Assembly (NCBI RefSeq): GCF_014650035.1
Contig: NZ_BMUE01000001.1
Coordinates: 558,001 to 622,000 of the forward strand
Reading direction: 5' to 3'
From: Streptomyces lucensis JCM 4490
Lineage (GTDB): Bacteria; Actinomycetota; Actinomycetes; Streptomycetales; Streptomycetaceae
Length of the DNA: 64,000 bases
Shown here: positions 1-8,812 of the stretch, piece after piece
Layout of the letters: each line of letters opens with the position of its first letter
How positions within the stretch are numbered: the first letter of the stretch is position 1
Program-made: the position numbers and the translations under genes
Notes under the pieces: model-generated
The model's database searches: none
Told to the model about the DNA's origin: nothing
The model's input: only the letters and a program-made list of their open reading frames with translations

Positions 1-486
1 ATCTTCTTCGCCATCCCGGTCGTCCTCGGCGGTCTCGTCCTGCTCTCCGTGGTGACCAGCAATACGGTCTGGCCGGTGATCGGGTTCATGGTGCTGCTCG
101 GCTGGCCGCAGATCTCCCGCATCGCGCGCGGCTCGGTCATCACCGCCAAGCAGAACGACTACGTCCAGGCGGCCCGCGCCCTCGGCGCCTCCGACGCCCG
201 CATCCTGCTCCGGCACATCGCCCCGAACGCCGTCGCGCCCGTGATCGTCGTGGCGACCATCGCGCTCGGCACGTACATCGCCCTGGAGGCGACCCTGTCC
301 TACCTCGGCGTCGGCCTCAAACCGCCCAGCGTCTCCTGGGGCATCGACATCTCCGCCGCCTCGCCCTACATCCGCAACGCCCCGCACGCCCTGCTGTGGC
401 CCTCGGGGGCGCTGGCGATCACCGTCCTGGCGTTCATCATGCTCGGCGACGCGGTCCGCGACGCCCTCGACCCGAAGCTGAGGTGA
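1..486 (+). CDS. Peptide ABC transporter permease, DppC/OppC type (5' truncated by window edge)
   Basis: The reading frame is open from base 1, so the N-terminus lies outside the window; 161 codons remain. It is an inner-membrane permease subunit of a di/oligopeptide importer. The visible part has hydrophobic helices and the cytoplasmic EAA-type loop (QAARALGASDARILLRHIAPN) that docks on the ATPase, then the conserved 'LSYLGVGLKPP..SWG' segment and an 'LGDAVRDALDP' end, all hallmarks of DppC. The ATPase gene follows 7 bases after the stop, so it is operonic. Family is secure; the transported peptide is unknown. Confidence 0.93.
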   Translation: MFFAIPVVLGGLVLLSVVTSNTVWPVIGFMVLLGWPQISRIARGSVITAKQNDYVQAARALGASDARILLRHIAPNAVAPVIVVATIALGTYIALEATLSYLGVGLKPPSVSWGIDISAASPYIRNAPHALLWPSGALAITVLAFIMLGDAVRDALDPKLR

Positions 487-493
487 CGGTGCC

Positions 494-1471
494 GTGCTGC
501 TCGAAGTGCGCGACCTCCACGTGGAGTTCAGAACCCGGGACGGCGTCGCCCACGCCGTCAACGGCGTGAGCTACGAGGTCGACGCGGGTCAGACGCTGGC
601 CGTGCTCGGCGAGTCCGGCTCCGGCAAGTCGGTGACCGCGCAGGCCGTGATGGGCATCCTTGACACGCCGCCCGGACGGATCACCGGCGGACGGATCCTC
701 TTCCAGGGGCAGGACCTGCTCACCATCAGGGAGGAGGAGCGGCGCCGCATCCGGGGCGCCGGCATGGCGATGATCTTCCAGGACGCGCTGTCGGCCCTGA
801 ACCCCGTCCTGTCGGTGGGGGACCAGCTCGGCGAGATGTTCGTCGTGCACCGGGGGATGTCGAAGAGGGACGCGCGGGCCAGGGCCGTGGAGCTGATGGA
901 CCGGGTCCGCATCCCGGCCGCGGCGCAGCGGGTGCGCGACTATCCCCACCAGTTCTCCGGCGGCATGCGCCAGCGCATCATGATCGCCATGGCGCTCGCC
1001 CTGGAACCGGCGCTCGTCATCGCCGACGAGCCCACCACCGCACTGGACGTCACGGTCCAGGCCCAGGTCATGGACCTGCTCGCGGAGCTGCGGCGCGAGT
1101 ACCGCATGGGGCTGATCCTGATCACCCACGACCTGGGCGTGGTCGCGGACGTCGCCGACCGGATCGCGGTGATGTACGCCGGGAAGATCGTCGAGTCCGC
1201 GCCCGTGCACGACATCTACAAGGCGCCGGCCCACCCCTACACCCGCGGCCTGCTCGACTCCATCCCGCGCCTGGACCAGAAGGGGCGGGAGCTGTACGCC
1301 ATCAAGGGCCTGCCGCCGAACCTGACGCACATCCCGCCGGGCTGCTCCTTCCACCCGCGCTGCCCGATGGCCCGGGACGTCTGCCGCACCGACGTCCCCC
1401 CGCTGTACGAGGCCGGCGAGGCACGGGGCAGCGCCTGCCACTTCTGGAGGGAGTGCCTGCATGACCACTGA
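494..1471 (+). CDS. Peptide ABC transporter ATP-binding protein, DppD/OppD type
   Basis: A 325-residue cytoplasmic ATPase that powers peptide uptake with its DppF-type partner. Walker A GESGSGKS is at residues 39-46, the signature SGGMRQ near 155, Walker B LVIADEP near 175 and the switch histidine in ITHDLG near 212. The C-terminal oligopeptide-transporter extension carries the cysteine-rich '[14 protein letters not shown]' segment, which in this family can bind an Fe-S cluster. The GTG start lies 7 bases after the permease stop. The 3' end overlaps the next ATPase by 11 bases, implying translational coupling. Confidence 0.95.
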   Translation: MLLEVRDLHVEFRTRDGVAHAVNGVSYEVDAGQTLAVLGESGSGKSVTAQAVMGILDTPPGRITGGRILFQGQDLLTIREEERRRIRGAGMAMIFQDALSALNPVLSVGDQLGEMFVVHRGMSKRDARARAVELMDRVRIPAAAQRVRDYPHQFSGGMRQRIMIAMALALEPALVIADEPTTALDVTVQAQVMDLLAELRREYRMGLILITHDLGVVADVADRIAVMYAGKIVESAPVHDIYKAPAHPYTRGLLDSIPRLDQKGRELYAIKGLPPNLTHIPPGCSFHPRCPMARDVCRTDVPPLYEAGEARGSACHFWRECLHDH

Positions 1472-2540
1472 GCCGATCCTCCAGGTCAGCGGCCTCGTCA
1501 AGCACTACCCGCTGACCCGCGGCGTTCTGTTCAGGAAGCAGGTCGGCGCGGTGAAGGCGGTCGACGGCGTGGACTTCACCCTCGGCAGGGGCGAGACCCT
1601 CGGCATCGTCGGGGAGTCGGGTTGCGGCAAGTCGACCGTCGCCAAGCTGCTGTGCCACCTGGAGCGGCCGACGGCGGGCTCCATCCGATTCAAGGGCGAG
1701 GACATCACGAACCTGTCCGGCAGGGCCCTGAAGGCCGTGCGCCGCAACATCCAGATGGTCTTCCAGGACCCGTACACCTCCCTCAACCCCCGGATGACCG
1801 TGGGCGACATCGTCGGGGAGCCGTACGAGATCCACCCGGAGACGGCCCCCAAGGGCGACCGGCGGCGCAGGGTCCGGGACCTGCTGGACGTGGTCGGCCT
1901 CGACCCGGACTACGTCAACCGCTACCCGCACCAGTTCTCCGGCGGTCAGCGCCAGCGCATCGGAATCGCCCGCGGGCTGGCGCTGCGCCCCGAGGTCATC
2001 GTCGCCGACGAGCCGGTCTCCGCGCTCGACGTCTCGGTGCAGTCCCAGGTGATCAACCTGCTGGCCCGGCTCCAGACGGAGTTCGGCCTCTCCTACGTCT
2101 TCATCGCGCACGACCTGTCGATCGTCCGGCACATCTCGGACCGGGTCGGGGTCATGTACCTGGGCCGGATCGTGGAGACCGGCAGGGACGCCGAGATCTA
2201 CGACCATCCGACGCATCCCTACACCCAGGCCCTGCTGTCGGCGGTCCCGGTGCCCGATCCCGCGGCCCGGGAACACCGCGACCGGATCATCCTCTCGGGG
2301 GACGTCCCGTCCCCGACGGCCATCCCCTCCGGCTGCCGCTTCCGCACCCGCTGCTGGAAGGCCCAGGAGCGCTGCGCCCGGGAGGTTCCTGCCCTGGCGG
2401 TCCCCGCCGTCTTCCGGGACACCGCCGGACCCGCGGCCCACGACTCGGCCTGCCACTTCGCCGAGACCCTGCCGTCCGCGCACGGCACGCCGGGCCGTGC
2501 GGCGCCGCGGGAGGGGGCGAACGGCAACGGGCCGGGGTGA
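1461..2540 (+). CDS. Peptide ABC transporter ATP-binding protein, DppF/OppF type
   Basis: A 359-residue second ATPase of the importer. Walker A GESGCGKS is near residues 51-58, the signature SGGQRQR near 159, Walker [14 protein letters not shown] near 180, and the C-terminal '[14 protein letters not shown]' matches the family extension. The ATG lies inside the end of the upstream ATPase gene (11-base overlap) with GGAGGG ahead of it. It is the last gene of the operon; a 12-bp hairpin covers its stop codon. Whether this system feeds nutrition or peptide sensing (as the BldK importer does in S. coelicolor) cannot be told from sequence. Confidence 0.95.
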   Translation: MTTEPILQVSGLVKHYPLTRGVLFRKQVGAVKAVDGVDFTLGRGETLGIVGESGCGKSTVAKLLCHLERPTAGSIRFKGEDITNLSGRALKAVRRNIQMVFQDPYTSLNPRMTVGDIVGEPYEIHPETAPKGDRRRRVRDLLDVVGLDPDYVNRYPHQFSGGQRQRIGIARGLALRPEVIVADEPVSALDVSVQSQVINLLARLQTEFGLSYVFIAHDLSIVRHISDRVGVMYLGRIVETGRDAEIYDHPTHPYTQALLSAVPVPDPAAREHRDRIILSGDVPSPTAIPSGCRFRTRCWKAQERCAREVPALAVPAVFRDTAGPAAHDSACHFAETLPSAHGTPGRAAPREGANGNGPG

Positions 2541-2559
2541 CATGGCGCACCCCGGCCCG
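2528..2559 (+). terminator. Hairpin terminator of the first peptide ABC operon
   Basis: A perfect 12-bp stem (CGGGCCGGGGTG / CACCCCGGCCCG) with an 8-base loop overlaps the stop codon of the DppF-type gene. There is no T-run, as is common in Streptomyces. It separates the operon from the convergent peptidase gene. Confidence 0.7.
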
Positions 2560-2640
2560 TTCACGGCACCCGCACGGCCGTACGCTGACCAGCCTCGCGC
2601 GTCCGTATATCGGTGCGGCTTCCGTCAAGTTGCCTGCGTG

Positions 2641-4791
2641 TTAACGCGATTGGTGGGTGTTCGCGAGGGTTGTACCGGGCCGCGCGAGCGACCGCCGCAG
2701 GAAGTCGACCTGGAGCAGGAGCAGGTTCTCGGCGACCTGTTCCTGGGGCGTCATGTGCGTGACGCCGGACAGCGGGAGCACCTCGTGCGGGCGGCCCGCG
2801 GCGAGGAGGGCCGAGGACAGGCGCAGGGCGTGGGCGACCACCACGTTGTCGTCGGCCAGGCCGTGGATGACCATCAGGGGGCGGTGCGGCTCCGCGGGGT
2901 CGGCCAACCCGTCGTCCGTGACCAGCGAGTTGCGCGCGTAGGTCCCGGGCTCCTGGGCGGGGTCGCCGAGGTAGCGCTCGGTGTAGTGCGTGTCGTACAG
3001 GCGCCAGTCGGTGACCGGGGCGCCCGCGATGCCCGCGTGGAAGACGTCGGGACGGCGCAGCACGGCGAGAGCGGCGAGGTAGCCGCCGTAGGACCAGCCG
3101 CGGACCGCCACCCGGGACAGGTCGAGCGGGTGGCGCCGCGCCAGGTCCTCCAGGGCCTCGATCTGGTCGTCCAGGGTGGCGGCGAAGTCGTGGTGCACCG
3201 CCTTCTCCCAGGCCGGGGACCGGCCAGGGGTGCCCCGCCCGTCGGCGACGACCACCGCGAAGCCCTGGTCGGCGAACCACTGGGAGGTCAGGTGGGCGTT
3301 GTGGGCGGCGGTCACCCGCTGGCCGTGCGGACCGCCGTAGGGGTCCAGCAGAACCGGCAGGGGAGTGTCACCGTGGTAGTCCCGCGGCATAAGCACGGCG
3401 CACGGAATTCGACGTGCGCCCCCCTCGGTGAGGATCACGCGGGGGGACATACCGGGATCTTCTGCGTACGAGCGGACAGCGGCCGCCGGTTTTCCGTCAC
3501 GCAGCACCTGGACACGGGAGCCGGGCCTGTCCAGCGCCGCGGACACCAGAACGGTCACCTCCCCGGCCCGCACCGCCGAGTGCACGCCGGGCTCCTGCGA
3601 GACGCGCTCCACACCGAGTTCGTTCACCCGGTACACATGAACTTCGCCAATCTCCGGCGCCTCCGCCTCCGCGCCGGCCGAGGCGGAAACCAGTACGTCG
3701 TCCGCACCCACGTCCAGGACCGCACGAATGTGCAACTGAGCGCTGGTCAAGGGCCTTTCGCCGACCGCCAGGACCCGTGCGCCGCCCTCGTCCGCGATGC
3801 GGACAAGCTGCCCGGAAGGGCTCCAGCAGGGCACCCCGGGGAAAAGTTCAAGCCATTTCGCGTCCTCGTCCGCGTGCACCATCCGGGTGGCCCCGGTGTC
3901 CGGGTCCAGCGCCAGGATCAGCTGGCTGCGCTGGTCCCGTGCCTGCACCAGCAGCAGCGGCGCACATGCCTCTGACCAGTGCACTCGGGCCAGGTACGGA
4001 TAGCGGGACCGGTCCCATGCGACCTCCGTGCGCTCCCCGTCGAGCCCGAACACGAACAGCCGCACGTCCGCGTTCGGCGTGCCGGCAGCGGGGTACTTGA
4101 CGTTATTTGGCTCACGCCCCGGATTGGCGGGATCCGCGATCCACCACTGCCGCACCGGCGTGTCGTCCGCGCGCGCCACGAGCAGCCGGCGCCCGTCCGG
4201 CGCCCACCAGAAGCCCCGCGAACGCCCCATCTCCTCGGCCGCGATGAACTCCGCTAGCCCGTACGTCACCCCTTCCGCCTCCGGCTCCGCGAGCGCCCGG
4301 TCGCCCTCGCCCTCGGCGCCCACCACCCGCAGCGCCCCCCGCGCCACGTAGGCGACGTGGCGGCCGTCGGGGGCGGGACGCGGGTCGATCACCGGCCCCC
4401 GGACGGGCAGCTCGCGCGCGGTACCGGCCCGCAGCTCGGCCGTGAACAGCCGCCCTGACAAGGCGAAAGACGCCAGCTCGACGGCGGCGTCGGTGGCGTA
4501 GCCGACGATCCCGGCACCGCCCTCACGGCTGCGCTCCCGCCGCGCCCGCTCCTCCTGCGAGAGCTGTTCGGAAGCGCCCGCGAGGAGGGTGCCCGGGTCG
4601 GCGGCCAGGCGCTCCGCGCCCTCCGGAAGGTCCATCACCCACAGGGAGTTGGCCCGGTCGGTGCCGGAGCCCGAACGCAGGAACGCGACACGCGAACCAT
4701 CGGGTGCCACGGTGAACGCACGCGGCGCGCCGAGCGTGAACCGCTGGGTCCGGGCGTACCGACGGGGGAAGGAGTCAGCCTCGGTCGTCAT
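2641..4791 (-). CDS. S9 family prolyl oligopeptidase / dipeptidyl-peptidase IV-like serine peptidase
   Basis: A 716-residue peptidase with an N-terminal beta-propeller-like half (DPPIV N-terminal type) and a C-terminal alpha/beta-hydrolase domain. The catalytic triad is visible: Ser567 in GWSYGGY, Asp at 647/648 in GLADDNVV, and His679 in SGVTHM. No signal peptide is seen, so it is probably cytosolic and cleaves short, often proline-containing, peptides. An upstream in-frame start exists at 4869, but the ATG at 4791 follows GGTCGGGG and begins the conserved part. The stop is TAA. It lies beside a peptide importer and could hydrolyse imported peptides (inference). Confidence 0.92.
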   Translation of the reverse strand: MTTEADSFPRRYARTQRFTLGAPRAFTVAPDGSRVAFLRSGSGTDRANSLWVMDLPEGAERLAADPGTLLAGASEQLSQEERARRERSREGGAGIVGYATDAAVELASFALSGRLFTAELRAGTARELPVRGPVIDPRPAPDGRHVAYVARGALRVVGAEGEGDRALAEPEAEGVTYGLAEFIAAEEMGRSRGFWWAPDGRRLLVARADDTPVRQWWIADPANPGREPNNVKYPAAGTPNADVRLFVFGLDGERTEVAWDRSRYPYLARVHWSEACAPLLLVQARDQRSQLILALDPDTGATRMVHADEDAKWLELFPGVPCWSPSGQLVRIADEGGARVLAVGERPLTSAQLHIRAVLDVGADDVLVSASAGAEAEAPEIGEVHVYRVNELGVERVSQEPGVHSAVRAGEVTVLVSAALDRPGSRVQVLRDGKPAAAVRSYAEDPGMSPRVILTEGGARRIPCAVLMPRDYHGDTPLPVLLDPYGGPHGQRVTAAHNAHLTSQWFADQGFAVVVADGRGTPGRSPAWEKAVHHDFAATLDDQIEALEDLARRHPLDLSRVAVRGWSYGGYLAALAVLRRPDVFHAGIAGAPVTDWRLYDTHYTERYLGDPAQEPGTYARNSLVTDDGLADPAEPHRPLMVIHGLADDNVVVAHALRLSSALLAAGRPHEVLPLSGVTHMTPQEQVAENLLLLQVDFLRRSLARPGTTLANTHQSR

Positions 4792-4860
4792 ACCCCGACC
4801 ATATTGGCCATGCGCCCCCTTGTGCGGCTGTGCGCCGAGCGATGCGCGAGTACGGATAGT

Positions 4861-4866
4861 TATGAT
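4861..4866 (+). promoter_or_regulatory. Candidate -10 element for the small membrane protein gene
   Basis: TATGAT stands about 90 bases upstream of the GTG at 4956, in an otherwise GC-rich divergent region. No convincing -35 was found, so this is tentative. Confidence 0.3.
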
Positions 4867-4955
4867 CACTACCGCTGAGTGGGTAGGAACCTGCCGGCGA
4901 CTGCGTGGGAATGCTCAACTGATCTGGATCTGACGATCTTTGGAGGTGAGCCGCC

Positions 4956-5150
4956 GTGGCACTCTCGATTTCGGCGGTGGTGCTGCTGGCGATCATCGTC
5001 TTCTTGCTGGTCAAGAAGTCAGGCCTGAAAGGCGGCCACGCGGTCGTCTGCATCCTGCTCGGCTTCTACCTCGCCTCCTCGACCGTCGCTCCCACGATCA
5101 ACGAGCTGACGACGAACGTGGCCAGCATGATCGGCAGCATCAAGTTCTGA
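4956..5150 (+). CDS. Small two-helix membrane protein (64 aa), function unknown
   Basis: The GTG start follows a strong ribosome binding site (TTTGGAGGTGAG). The protein has two hydrophobic segments (about residues 3-19 and 29-46) separated by a short basic loop (KKSGLKGG), then a polar tail. I do not recognise a named family beyond a conserved Streptomyces small protein. It is transcribed away from the S9 peptidase and ends before a hairpin. It is too short for catalysis; a membrane accessory role is possible but unproven. Confidence 0.8.
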   Translation: MALSISAVVLLAIIVFLLVKKSGLKGGHAVVCILLGFYLASSTVAPTINELTTNVASMIGSIKF

Positions 5151-5179
5151 CGCGGGCGGGGGCGACTGCACCCGGACGA

Positions 5180-5203
5180 CCGGCGACTCGACGGGGTCGC
5201 CGG
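5180..5203. terminator. Hairpin between convergent genes
   Basis: An 8-bp stem CCGGCGAC / GTCGCCGG with an 8-base loop lies 30 bases after the small membrane protein gene and just before the convergent DUF397 gene end. It is a plausible bidirectional terminator. Confidence 0.5.
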
Positions 5204-5225
5204 CCGCGACACCCGGCTGCGCCGG

Positions 5226-5435
5226 TCAGCGCTCGGACGCGTACGGCAGGAAGCGGGACCAGGCGTCCGGCGCGAGCGTGAGCCGGGGGCCGTGGACGTT
5301 CTTGGAGTCGCGCACGTGGACGGTGTGGGGCGTTATGGCGATCTCGACACAGGAGTCGCCGTCGGGGCCGTCGCTGTAACTGCTCTTGAACCACACCAGG
5401 CCGACGGCGCCACAGGCAGCGGACTCGCGGATCAT
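5226..5435 (-). CDS. DUF397 domain protein, small partner of the adjacent XRE regulator
   Basis: A 69-residue protein with the DUF397 core: 'WFKSSYSDGPDGDSCVEIA', then 'VHVRDSKN' and a C-terminal 'WSRFL'. Its ATG overlaps the stop of the upstream XRE gene by 4 bases, so the two are translationally coupled. In streptomycetes such DUF397 proteins (WhiJ-associated, Scr2-like) act as small partners of XRE/DUF5753 regulators and influence development or form toxin-antitoxin-like pairs. The specific role here is inferred from pairing alone. Confidence 0.93.
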   Translation of the reverse strand: MIRESAACGAVGLVWFKSSYSDGPDGDSCVEIAITPHTVHVRDSKNVHGPRLTLAPDAWSRFLPYASER

Positions 5436-6307
5436 GTTTCTCCCAACAGTTGCTCGATGAGGGCCAGTGACTCCCCGGGCGGAAGTGCTTGGGCCCGGAT
5501 GGTCCCGTACCGCAGTTCGAGTACGCGTAGCTCCTTCAGGGCCGAGACGGGTCGTCCGTTGAAGGCGCCGTCAGCGCGTCCCACCGCCGTGCCGTCCTCG
5601 AACTTCAGCAACTCGATCCTGCCGCTCATGCCGGGGTGCGGGGGACTGTCCAGCGGCATCACCTGCAGCGTGACATTGCTCAACTGTCCTGTCGCGAGCA
5701 GGCGCTCGAACTGTTGTCGCCGCACCATTGTGCCTCCAACCCTGCGACGCAGCGTCGCCTCTTCCAGGACGAACCCGAGGGCAGGTGCAGGCACACGCTC
5801 GAAGATGGACTGCCTGGCCATCCGGGCGGCTACTCGTCGTTCCAAGTCCTCTGGCGCGTAGGCGGGCAGCCAGCACTCCAGTAGGGCTCGCGCGTGATCG
5901 GGGGTCTGCAGCAGCCCGGGAACGCTGCTGCACACGTACACGCCGATCTCTGCCGCCTTGGCCTCCAGACCGGCCAGCTCCCGCACCTTCTTCGGGTACC
6001 GGACCTTCTCCACGTCCTCCTTCATCGCCGAGAGCAACCCGCCCGCCCGCAACAGCTTGTCCGCCTTGTCCAGGTACTCGGGCCGGGGGATCCGTTTGCC
6101 GCTCTCGATCTTGTAGACCATGTCCTCGCCGTAGCCGAGGGCCCTGCCGAAGTCACCGGCCTTCATCCCCACCGCTTCCCGGCGCAGCTTCAGCTGCCGT
6201 CCGACAGTGGCGATGACGGCGACGCCCCAGTCGTCGTCCGGCTCGACCTCCCAACCGGGTTCCTCGCCCACGTCCTTGAGCCGTCCCGCTCCCGTGTCCA
6301 CCGTCAT
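5432..6307 (-). CDS. XRE-family helix-turn-helix regulator with DUF5753 domain (WhiJ/Scr1-like)
   Basis: A 291-residue regulator. The N-terminal HTH ('VGRQLKLRREAVGMKAGDFGR', then a recognition helix ending 'VYKIESGKRIP') covers about residues 30-90. It is followed by the DUF5753 region with 'YVCSSVPGLLQTPDHARALL' and 'QLSNVTLQVMPLDSPPHPGM'. The ORF extends upstream to 6433, but the ATG at 6307 follows GGAGGGG and starts the family-like sequence. It is coupled to the DUF397 gene and divergent from an ATP-binding protein gene, the classic WhiJ-type cluster of developmental loci. Confidence 0.92.
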   Translation of the reverse strand: MTVDTGAGRLKDVGEEPGWEVEPDDDWGVAVIATVGRQLKLRREAVGMKAGDFGRALGYGEDMVYKIESGKRIPRPEYLDKADKLLRAGGLLSAMKEDVEKVRYPKKVRELAGLEAKAAEIGVYVCSSVPGLLQTPDHARALLECWLPAYAPEDLERRVAARMARQSIFERVPAPALGFVLEEATLRRRVGGTMVRRQQFERLLATGQLSNVTLQVMPLDSPPHPGMSGRIELLKFEDGTAVGRADGAFNGRPVSALKELRVLELRYGTIRAQALPPGESLALIEQLLGET

Positions 6308-6462
6308 CGGCGCGCCCCTCCGTCGTAGCACCGCGTCACACCGTCCACGCCCGTGCGCCTCGTCCGACAGGCCCGGACACCACCGGACAAGCAGCGGACA
6401 GTCACCGTACGCAACGGCGTAATCACTCATCACGGTAGGCGTCGGCGGCGACTCTGGGTGAC

Positions 6463-6942
6463 GTGAATCAGGAAATCGCCCAGCCCGGGCCCCAGATCGC
6501 GACCCAGCACGACGGCGGCGTCCCCGCTCTCACGGCGCTGTTGTCCTCCACCCCACGCGGTGCCCGCCTCGCCCGCCTGCTCGCGGTGGACGCGCTGCGG
6601 AGCTGGGGTCTCCCGGACGAGAGCGCGAGCCACGTCGTCGCCGAACTGGCGGCCAATGCCGCCACCCACGGCCGTGTGCCCGGCCGCAGCTTCCGCCTGA
6701 CGCTCTACGTGATCGGCGGCACCCTCCGCGTCGAGGTCACCGACACGCGCGGTGACCGACGCCCCGCACTCGGGGAGCCGGGACACGGCGCCGAGTCGGG
6801 AAGGGGACTGCTGCTCGTCGACGCGCTGGCCGACCGTTGGGGAGTGACCGAAGGGCGGTTCCCGCGCAAGACCGTCTGGGCCGAGCTGAGTCTCACGTCA
6901 CCGGAACCCGACAGTGCGCGCTCCGGTGCCTCCGGCGGCTGA
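6463..6942 (+). CDS. ATP-binding protein of the GHKL anti-sigma (RsbW-like) type
   Basis: A 159-residue protein with a single HATPase_c domain: N-box 'VVAELAANAATHG' (about residues 62-74), G1 'VTDTRGD' and G2 'GRGLLLVDALADRWGV'. There is no histidine-kinase dimerisation domain, so it fits the small serine kinase/anti-sigma group numerous in Streptomyces. The GTG start was chosen because it begins the first in-frame coding stretch. Its position opposite the XRE/DUF397 pair (156 bases shared upstream) is recurrent in Streptomyces WhiJ-type clusters. Its partner is unknown. Confidence 0.9.
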   Translation: MNQEIAQPGPQIATQHDGGVPALTALLSSTPRGARLARLLAVDALRSWGLPDESASHVVAELAANAATHGRVPGRSFRLTLYVIGGTLRVEVTDTRGDRRPALGEPGHGAESGRGLLLVDALADRWGVTEGRFPRKTVWAELSLTSPEPDSARSGASGG

Positions 6943-7174
6943 GAGGACAAAGAACGACCGGGGAAAGCACCCCCACCAGACCCCACCCCTCCCGCCCGTG
7001 GCCCCGCCTCACTCGGGCGGGTGAACATTCCCCAACGGGCTGGATTTCGCGGCCCCTGAGGCCCGACGCTCAGCGCAACGCACCACCACCACAACCGCAG
7101 ACATGAGACGGCCCCCGCCGGGACGGCAATCCCAGGGCGAGGGCCTGACCACCGAGGAAGATAAGGGCTTCCCG
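6943..7174. other. Intergenic region, 232 bp, no gene seen
   Basis: It is GC-rich with runs of CCACC. The ORF of the next gene extends into it, but its coding character starts only near 7175. No convincing hairpin or promoter was identified. Confidence 0.5.
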
Positions 7175-8101
7175 ATGGGTATCCAGAACCCTAGCGCGCC
7201 CCCGCGCGCCAAGGCCCGCGTTGCGGGCAACAAGCACCCGAACCGGGGTCACCACGCAGGCGGGCTCCAGCACGACAACACCCGCCACACGGCCCGCTTC
7301 ACGGTGATCGGCAACCACCTGGCCCAGCACGAGGAACTCACGCTGCTGGCCATCGGGCTGGGTGTGCACCTCCAGTCGTTGCCCAAGGGCGCCCCGGTCG
7401 ACATCAAGACCCTCACCGCCAGGTTCCCCGAGGGGGCCACCCGTATCGCCTCCGCCCTGCGTGAGCTGGAGGCCCACGGCTACCTGCGCCGAGAGCGTCA
7501 CCGCACGTCCACCGGCCGCATCATCACCCGCACCACCTCCTGCAACCAGCCGATGGCGGCCCGCCACCCCGGCACGGCTCCCGCCCCGGCCGCCGACCGT
7601 CCGGCCGCCGGGGCGGCGGCGGAACCGCAGCGGCGGCAACCGTGCGAGCCGCGTACGCGAGACAGGCCGCACGGGGAACGCACGGCCCCCAAGCCGCTCC
7701 CCGCCGTGCCCAGGCCCGCGTACGCCGCCCCAGCGCTCCTGGAGGCCGCCGCCGATCTCCTCGCCGGCCTCCACCGCCACGCCCCCCGACTGCTGCTCTC
7801 CGCACGCGACACGGCCCACCTGGCCCCCGGCGTCGCCGCCTGGCTGGAGCGGGACGTCACACCCGCCGCCGTACGCCGGTCCCTGACCGCCGACCTGCCG
7901 CCCGAGGGGGTGCGTCGCCCCGCGGCCCTCCTGGCGCACCGCCTCGCAGCCCAGCTCCCGCCGCCGTTCCGGGCGCCGGCTGCCTCACAGCCGCCGCCGT
8001 ACCCGATGCGGAACTGCGACGGCTGCGACCGGGCCTTCCGCTCGCCCCGCCCCGCAACCCGCTGTCGCGACTGCCGAACCGCTTCCCGGGAGGCCGCCTA
8101 G
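7175..8101 (+). CDS. Helix-turn-helix protein with C-terminal CxxC zinc-finger-like motif
   Basis: About 308 residues. The N-terminal third ('FTVIGNHLAQHEELTLLAIGLGVHLQSL' through 'SALRELEAHGYLRRER') reads as a winged-helix DNA-binding domain like those in plasmid-replication and MarR-like proteins. The middle is Pro/Ala/Arg-rich. The end has 'CDGCDRAF' and 'CRDC', four cysteines that could bind zinc. The ATG at 7175 follows AAGGG at 7 bases; an upstream start at 7103 lacks support. Such proteins are common in streptomycetes, often in accessory loci. Targets are unknown. Confidence 0.8.
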   Translation: MGIQNPSAPPRAKARVAGNKHPNRGHHAGGLQHDNTRHTARFTVIGNHLAQHEELTLLAIGLGVHLQSLPKGAPVDIKTLTARFPEGATRIASALRELEAHGYLRRERHRTSTGRIITRTTSCNQPMAARHPGTAPAPAADRPAAGAAAEPQRRQPCEPRTRDRPHGERTAPKPLPAVPRPAYAAPALLEAAADLLAGLHRHAPRLLLSARDTAHLAPGVAAWLERDVTPAAVRRSLTADLPPEGVRRPAALLAHRLAAQLPPPFRAPAASQPPPYPMRNCDGCDRAFRSPRPATRCRDCRTASREAA

Positions 8102-8153
8102 CATGAACGTGACGATCCTTGCCCCTGGGCACAGACGACGAGGAGCGAGCGCC

Positions 8154-8771
8154 ATGACCATCGCACCCGACGACGCACACCAGGGCGCCTCCCACCTCTA
8201 CCGGGCCATGCGCGACTTCGTGCAGCGCATGGACGACACGCTTCCCGGCAAGTTCGAGATCACCAAGGAAGGGATCGTCCACGACATGATGTCGCCGGGA
8301 GGAGCCCACGAGGTCACGGCCGCGCACGTCAGCCGCCGCCTCGAAAAGGTCATGCCGGACGAGTTGCTGGCCCACAACGGCACGCCGGACGTGGAGGACG
8401 AGCCCGAGGGCGTCATGCGGCATCCGGACGTGATGGTGATCGCGTGGGCGGACCTCACCGTGGAAGGCTCCATCGACCCGCGCAGGGTCGTCGCCGCGAT
8501 CGAGGTCGTCTCCCGGTCCAACCCGGGCAACGACTGGGTGGGCAAGCTGCGCGACTACCCGCTCATGGGTGTGCCGGTCTACGCGATCTTCGACCCCCGC
8601 ACCGGCACCGGCGCGGTCTTCACGGACATCCACCCCACCCCGGAAGGGCCCCGGTACGCGACCCGCAAGGATTTCGTCTACGGCGAGGACGTCACCATCG
8701 GCGAGTGGACCATCTCGACGGGCGGTCTGCCGCGCTACCGGGATGACGGAGGGGAGAAGGCCACGTCCTGA
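8154..8771 (+). CDS. Uma2 family (DUF820) PD-(D/E)xK-fold protein
   Basis: A 205-residue protein with the Uma2 pattern 'HPDVMVI', 'AAIEVVSRSNPGNDW' and 'KLRDYPLMGVPVYAIFDP'. These supply the D / E-x-V / K residues of a restriction-endonuclease-like fold. The biochemical role of Uma2 proteins, abundant in Streptomyces and cyanobacteria, is not established. The ATG at 8154 follows AGGAGCG; an upstream ATG at 8103 overlaps nothing conserved. It sits directly after the HTH gene and could be co-transcribed. Confidence 0.88.
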   Translation: MTIAPDDAHQGASHLYRAMRDFVQRMDDTLPGKFEITKEGIVHDMMSPGGAHEVTAAHVSRRLEKVMPDELLAHNGTPDVEDEPEGVMRHPDVMVIAWADLTVEGSIDPRRVVAAIEVVSRSNPGNDWVGKLRDYPLMGVPVYAIFDPRTGTGAVFTDIHPTPEGPRYATRKDFVYGEDVTIGEWTISTGGLPRYRDDGGEKATS

Positions 8772-8776
8772 GGGCG

Positions 8777-8806
8777 TGACGGACTCGGCCGGGCGCCTCG
8801 TAGGCT
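8777..8806 (+). promoter_or_regulatory. Candidate leaderless promoter of mshB
   Basis: TAGGCT (8801-8806) ends exactly 6 bases before the mshB ATG, with TGACGG at 8777-8782 about 18 bases upstream. The spacing predicts transcription starting at or next to the start codon, and no Shine-Dalgarno sequence is present. Confidence 0.5.
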
Positions 8807-8812
8807 GGCCCC

